This document shows positions 60,355-64,000 of a stretch of DNA of 64,000 bases, in pieces. How positions within the stretch are numbered: the first letter of the stretch is position 1; the number at the start of each line of letters is the position of its first letter. A program made the translations under genes and the position numbers. The stretch is from Jidongwangia harbinensis (GTDB lineage Bacteria; Actinomycetota; Actinomycetes; Mycobacteriales; Micromonosporaceae), in the NCBI RefSeq assembly GCF_020216025.1, contig NZ_JAIWNC010000034.1:1-64000 (forward strand), given 5' to 3'. The notes beneath the pieces are model-generated. The model was not told the origin of the DNA, ran no database searches, and saw nothing but the letters and a program-made list of their open reading frames with translations.

Positions 60355-61095
60355 ATGAGCACCGGCATGGAGCAACTGCAGTGGCTCGCCGTGGTACGCC
60401 ACGGCCAGAGCACCGGCAACGTCATCGCCCAGGACGCCGAGTCCGGCGGGCTCGAGGCCATCGACATCCCGGAGCGCGACGCGGACGTGCCGCTGTCGGC
60501 GACCGGGCGGGACCAGGCCGAGGCGGTGGGCCGGTGGCTGACCGGCCGGCCGCCGGCCGAGCGCCCGGAGATCGCGGTGGTCTCGCCGTACCTGCGGACC
60601 CGGCAGACCGCCGAACTGGCGCTGGCCGGCACCGGCATCCCGGCCGTGGTGGACGAGCGGCTGCGCGACCGGGAGCTCGGCGTCCTGGACCTGCTGACCG
60701 GCCGGGGCGTGGAGGCCCGGCTGCCGGACGAGGCGGCCCGGCGCCGGCGGCTCGGCAAGTTCTACTACCGCCCGCCCGGCGGCGAGAACTGGGCGGACGT
60801 GCTGCTGCGGCTGCGCGCGCTGCTCCGCGAGCTGCGCGCGGACCATCCGGACGGCCGGGTGCTGCTGTTCGGGCACGAGGCCACCGTGCTGCTCGTGCGC
60901 TACCTCGCCGAGCACCTCAGCGAGGCGGAACTGATGGACATCGCGCACCGGACCGCCGTCGCCAACACCTCGATCAGCAGCTGGCGCCGGGCCGGCGACG
61001 ACCTCAAGCCGGAGTTGTTCAACTCCGTCGACCACCTGCACCGCGAGGGCACCCCGCCGACGAAACAGGAGGACGTCAATGCCGAGCCGGTCTGA
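60355..61095 (+). CDS. Histidine phosphatase-family protein
   Basis: 246 residues. Phosphohistidine motif VVRHGQSTGN (residues ~13-22) and a second catalytic segment LLFGHEATVLLVRYL with its His. The extra text PERDADVPLSATGRDQAEAVGRWL and SPYLRTRQTAEL is typical of phosphoglycerate-mutase-like phosphatases. The substrate is unknown. ATG 60355. It overlaps the next gene by 17 bases, so they share a transcript. Confidence 0.88.
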   Translation: MSTGMEQLQWLAVVRHGQSTGNVIAQDAESGGLEAIDIPERDADVPLSATGRDQAEAVGRWLTGRPPAERPEIAVVSPYLRTRQTAELALAGTGIPAVVDERLRDRELGVLDLLTGRGVEARLPDEAARRRRLGKFYYRPPGGENWADVLLRLRALLRELRADHPDGRVLLFGHEATVLLVRYLAEHLSEAELMDIAHRTAVANTSISSWRRAGDDLKPELFNSVDHLHREGTPPTKQEDVNAEPV

Positions 61096-61954
61096 CACCC
61101 CGCCCGCGGTGATCACCCCGCGGCTGCTGCGCGAGTGGCCGCTGCCGGATCCGCAGGGCGGCAAGGAGTCCCGCGGCACCGTCCTGGTGATCGGCGGTTC
61201 CCGGGTCACCCCCGGCGCCGTCCTGCTGGCCGGCGTGGCCGCGCTGCGGGCCGGCGCCGGCCGGCTGCAGCTCGCCGTCACCTCGAGCACCGCCACCGCG
61301 CTCAGCATCGCCGTGCCGGAGGCCAAGGTGGTCGGACTCCCGGAGACCGACGCCGGCTCGGTCTCCGGCGAGGTGCCGGACCATCTGCTGGAACTCGCCG
61401 CCGAGGCGGACGTGCTGGCGGTCGGGCCCGGCCTCGACGACGTCGAGCAGACCGCCCGGCTGATGCGCGCGGTCCTCGGCGCCGCCGCCAAGGATGCCGC
61501 GGTGGTGCTGGACGCGCACGCGCTGGGCGCGCTGAGCCGGGACGCCGGCCTGCTCGCCGACCGGGACCTGCGCGCGGTGCTCACCCCGAACCTCACCGAG
61601 GCGGAGATCCTGCTGGGCCGCGGTCCTGGGGAGGACCTCGGCGCGGCGGCGCGCGAACTGGCCGCCCGGCACCGGGCCGTGGTGTCGCTGTACGGCCACA
61701 TCGCCGCACCCGACGGGCGTCTCTGGCGGGAGGAGAGCGGCGACGCCGGGCTAGGCACCTCGGGCAGCGGCGACGTCCGCGCCGGCATCGTCGCCGGGCT
61801 GCTCGGCCGCGGCGCCGAACCGGCACAGGCGGCCTGCTGGGGTGCGTTCGCGCACGCGGTCAGCGGCCAGCGGCTGGCACCCCGGTACGGCCGCACCGGG
61901 TTCCTGGCCCGGGAACTGGTAGACGAGGTGGCGTACACGATTGCGACGGTGTGA
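61079..61954 (+). CDS. nnrD: NAD(P)H-hydrate dehydratase (ADP-dependent type)
   Basis: 291 residues of the YjeF C-terminal/ribokinase fold; repairs hydrated NAD(P)H. GTVLVIGGSRVTPGAVLLAGVAALRAGAG and LAVGPGLDD are family segments; TPNLTEAEILLGR and the phosphate loop GTSGSGDVRAGIVAGLLGRG follow. The usual loop is GTGGTGDVLAG, so this one is a conservative variant with the catalytic Asp intact. No epimerase (YjeF N-terminal) domain is fused. ATG 61079 with an AGGAGG site overlaps the phosphatase. Confidence 0.88.
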   Translation: MPSRSDTPPAVITPRLLREWPLPDPQGGKESRGTVLVIGGSRVTPGAVLLAGVAALRAGAGRLQLAVTSSTATALSIAVPEAKVVGLPETDAGSVSGEVPDHLLELAAEADVLAVGPGLDDVEQTARLMRAVLGAAAKDAAVVLDAHALGALSRDAGLLADRDLRAVLTPNLTEAEILLGRGPGEDLGAAARELAARHRAVVSLYGHIAAPDGRLWREESGDAGLGTSGSGDVRAGIVAGLLGRGAEPAQAACWGAFAHAVSGQRLAPRYGRTGFLARELVDEVAYTIATV

Positions 61955-61997
61955 AGCGGGTACCCGCTTGTCATCACCGAAGGGAAGGGAGGCACCC

Positions 61998-62411
61998 ATG
62001 ACCACCGCGCGCGAAATCATGACGCCCGACGTCACCTGTGTCGGCGAGAAGGAGAGCCTGGCCGACGCCGCGCAGAAGATGGCCGACCTCGGCGTCGGCT
62101 CGCTGCCGATCTGCGGTGACGACAACCGGCTCAAGGGCATGCTCACCGACCGCGACATCGTGGTGAAGGCGCTGGCCAAGGGCCGCAGCGCGACCGACGT
62201 GACGGCCGGCGAGCTGGCCGAGGGCAAGCCGGTGACGATCGGCGCCGACGACGACGCGCAGGAGATCCTGCGCACGATGAGCCAGTACAAGGTACGCCGC
62301 CTGCCGGTGATCGACGGCCACCAGCTGGTCGGCATCGTGGCGGTCGCGGACGTGGCCCGGGCGCTGCCGGACCGTCCGGTCGGCGACCTGATCGACGCGC
62401 TCTCGTCCTGA
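61998..62411 (+). CDS. Tandem CBS-domain protein
   Basis: 137 residues consisting of two CBS domains and little else: TTAREIMTPDVTCVGEKESLADAAQKMADLGVGSLPICGDDNRLKG and KPVTIGADDDAQEILRTMSQYKVRRLPVIDGHQLVGIVAVADVARALP. Such stand-alone CBS pairs bind adenosine nucleotides and act as energy sensors or regulate partner proteins, often in dormancy or hypoxia. ATG 61998 has a GGAGG site. Followed by a hairpin. Confidence 0.9.
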   Translation: MTTAREIMTPDVTCVGEKESLADAAQKMADLGVGSLPICGDDNRLKGMLTDRDIVVKALAKGRSATDVTAGELAEGKPVTIGADDDAQEILRTMSQYKVRRLPVIDGHQLVGIVAVADVARALPDRPVGDLIDALSS

Positions 62412-62412
62412 C

Positions 62413-62437
62413 CTGCCCCGGGACCGGTTCGGGGCAG
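62413..62437 (+). terminator. Terminator hairpin after the CBS gene
   Basis: CTGCCCCG (62413-62420) and CGGGGCAG (62430-62437) form a perfect 8-bp stem with a nine-base loop directly after the stop codon. Confidence 0.7.
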
Positions 62438-62458
62438 CGGGCGCACCGGGAGTTCTGC

Positions 62459-62464
62459 TAAATA
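62459..62464 (+). promoter_or_regulatory. TAAATA -10 element for phoD
   Basis: TAAATA lies seven bases before the phoD ATG at 62472, with no ribosome site between, suggesting a leaderless transcript. I see no PHO-box-like direct repeats upstream. Confidence 0.4.
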
Positions 62465-62471
62465 GGACTCC

Positions 62472-64000
62472 ATGACTTCTTCTCCCCGCGCGGAGGGTAC
62501 GGTCGACCGCCGTACCCTCCTGCGTCTGGCCGGACTATCCACCGGCGCGACCATCGTCGCGGCCGCCGCCGGGACCGGGACGGCCGCGGCCGCCGAGGGG
62601 GCCTTCCGGCACGGCGTCGCCTCCGGTGACCCGCTGCCCGGCGGCATCCTGCTGTGGACCCGGGTCACGCCCACCGCGGACGCGGTGCCCGGCTCCGGCG
62701 CCGGACCGGACGTGACCGTCGACTGGCAGATCGCGTCGGACGCCTCGTTCGCGACCGTGGTGCGCTCCGGTGTCGCGGCCACCGGGCCGGCCCGGGACCA
62801 CACCGTCAAGGTGGACGTCGACGGGCTGGAACCGGCCACCACGTACTGGTACCGCTTCGGTCTGTCCGGCGTGTGGTCCCCGACCGGGCGGACGATGACC
62901 GCGCCGGCCGCCGACGCGCCCGTCACCCGGCTCCGGCTGGGCGTGGTCAGTTGCGCCAACTGGGAGGCCGGCTACTTCGCGGCGTACCGGCACCTGGCCG
63001 AGCGCGGCGACCTCAACCTGGTCGTGCACCTCGGTGACTACCTCTACGAGTACGGCACCGGCCAGTTCGCCGCGGCCGAGACGGTGGTGCGCCCGCACCT
63101 CCCGGCGCACGAGACGCTGACCCTGGAGGACTACCGGATCCGGCACGCGCAGTACAAGACGGACGCGGATCTGCAGGCGCTGCATGCCTCGGTGCCGTGG
63201 ATCATCACCTGGGACGACCACGAGGTCGCCAACGACATGTGGTCCGACGGCGCGGAGAACCACACGCCCGGCACCGAGGGGGACTTCGCGGCGCGCAAGG
63301 CGGCGGCCCGGCAGGCGTACGCGGAGTGGATGCCGGTGCGGCTCGGCGCCGACGGTGCGATCTACCGGCGGCTGCGCTACGGCGACCTGGTCGAACTCTC
63401 CATGCTGGACCTGCGCACGTACCGGTCGCAGCAGGCCACCGGCCCGGCCGTGGACGACCCGGACCGCACCATCGCCGGCGCCGACCAGCTGCAGTGGCTC
63501 ACCGACGGACTGGTGGAGTCGACCGCCGCGTGGAAGCTGGTCGGCAACCCGGTGATCATCTCCCGGCTCGACCTGGCCACGCTGCCGGCCTGGCTGCTGG
63601 GTCCGCTCGCCGAACTGCTCGGCATCCCGAGCAACGGCGTCGTGCTCAACCCGGACCAGTGGGACGGCTACAACGCCGACCGGGAACGCCTGGTCGACGC
63701 GCTGCGCGCCGCCCGTACCCGGGACGTGGTGTTCCTCACCGGGGACATCCACACGTCCTGGGCCAACGAGCTGACCACCCGCGACACCGGCCCGTCGAAC
63801 CCGGCCGCGGCCGAGTTCGTGGTGCCGTCGGTGACCAGCGACAACATCGACGACTTCCTGAACACCCGGCCGGGCGGCCCGCTCAGCGTGTTCGCCGCCG
63901 AGCTGATCCGGGCGACGAACCCGCACGTCAAGTGGCTGGAGCTGGACGGGCACGGCTTCGGGGTGCTGGATCTGTCCCCGTCCCGCTGCCGGATGGACTG
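62472..64000 (+). CDS. phoD: Alkaline phosphatase D (PhoD), Tat-exported, C-terminus cut by window
   Basis: At least 509 residues; the frame runs off the window end. The Tat signal VDRRTLLRLAGLSTGATIVA directs export in a folded state. An N-terminal PhoD_N Ig-like domain (GVASGDPLPGGILLWTRVTP) precedes the phosphatase domain with metal ligands in VVHLGDYLYEYG, TWDDHEVANDMW and LTGDIHTSW. PhoD enzymes are calcium/iron phosphodiesterase-phosphomonoesterases that release phosphate from organic sources outside the cell. Starts at ATG 62472. First gene after a hairpin, likely its own transcription unit. Confidence 0.93.
   Translation, partial: MTSSPRAEGTVDRRTLLRLAGLSTGATIVAAAAGTGTAAAAEGAFRHGVASGDPLPGGILLWTRVTPTADAVPGSGAGPDVTVDWQIASDASFATVVRSGVAATGPARDHTVKVDVDGLEPATTYWYRFGLSGVWSPTGRTMTAPAADAPVTRLRLGVVSCANWEAGYFAAYRHLAERGDLNLVVHLGDYLYEYGTGQFAAAETVVRPHLPAHETLTLEDYRIRHAQYKTDADLQALHASVPWIITWDDHEVANDMWSDGAENHTPGTEGDFAARKAAARQAYAEWMPVRLGADGAIYRRLRYGDLVELSMLDLRTYRSQQATGPAVDDPDRTIAGADQLQWLTDGLVESTAAWKLVGNPVIISRLDLATLPAWLLGPLAELLGIPSNGVVLNPDQWDGYNADRERLVDALRAARTRDVVFLTGDIHTSWANELTTRDTGPSNPAAAEFVVPSVTSDNIDDFLNTRPGGPLSVFAAELIRATNPHVKWLELDGHGFGVLDLSPSRCRMD

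Overview
The window is high-GC DNA, mostly on a dense, gene-rich chromosome with GTG starts, ATGA/GTGA stop-start overlaps and mycothiol-type enzymes. It is an actinomycete. The order priA-def-fmt-rsmB-rpe-ribD-ribE-ribBA-ribH, then hisE-hisG, infC-rpmI-rplT, pheST and the argCJBDFRGH operon, is typical of Micromonosporaceae-like actinobacteria (for example Actinoplanes). That genus-level placement is inference from gene order and composition only. No rRNA, tRNA, CRISPR array or complete insertion sequence was seen.

Layout: 1-1059 holds the tail of an IS3-type transposase and an array of ~61-bp tandem repeats. 1060-14966 is core metabolism on the + strand: PriA, peptide deformylase, Met-tRNA formyltransferase, an rRNA methyltransferase, Rpe, a response regulator with a GGDEF-type domain, and an FMN-riboswitch-controlled riboflavin operon. 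It is interrupted by a sulfotransferase-like gene and two paralogous lipoproteins on the - strand. 15012-16463 is an unusual lower-GC gene for a disordered protein with a possible deaminase-like zinc motif, followed by an amino-acid ABC transporter. 19117-29742 is his, infC-rpmI-rplT, an rRNA methyltransferase, a secreted hydrolase, an alcohol dehydrogenase and pheST with a candidate leader peptide.

29749-39725 is a ten-kilobase run of - strand accessory genes: a membrane protein, a lytic polysaccharide monooxygenase (LPMO) with a well-formed promoter and two operator-like inverted repeats, a five-gene set (monooxygenase-like, methyltransferase, DinB, SDR, SAM-hydrolase family), an M28 peptidase, an ArsR regulator, a phosphotransferase and a GH3 glycosidase. 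A second ~60-bp repeat array (40705-40925), related to the first, precedes the arginine operon. That operon (41197-49497) carries a promoter with an ARG-box-like site and ends in a perfect 15-bp hairpin.

49549-64000 contains a decayed glycosyltransferase pseudogene, a TauE/SafE permease, a mycothiol-dependent isomerase family protein, an FkbM methyltransferase, a LysR regulator with a LacI-type palindrome inside its promoter, a GH51 arabinofuranosidase with its own sugar ABC transporter, a chemoreceptor, a phosphatase, NAD(P)HX dehydratase, a CBS protein and the start of a Tat-exported PhoD phosphatase. The GH51, GH3 and LPMO genes together suggest a plant-biomass-degrading soil lifestyle.

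The most distinctive features are the large amount of tandem repetition (15 to 74 bp periods, in genes and between them), the deaminase-like orphan gene, a leaderless phenylalanine leader-peptide candidate before pheS, and a 30-codon ORF stitched between argJ and argB by ATGA overlaps. None of these was tested by database search here.
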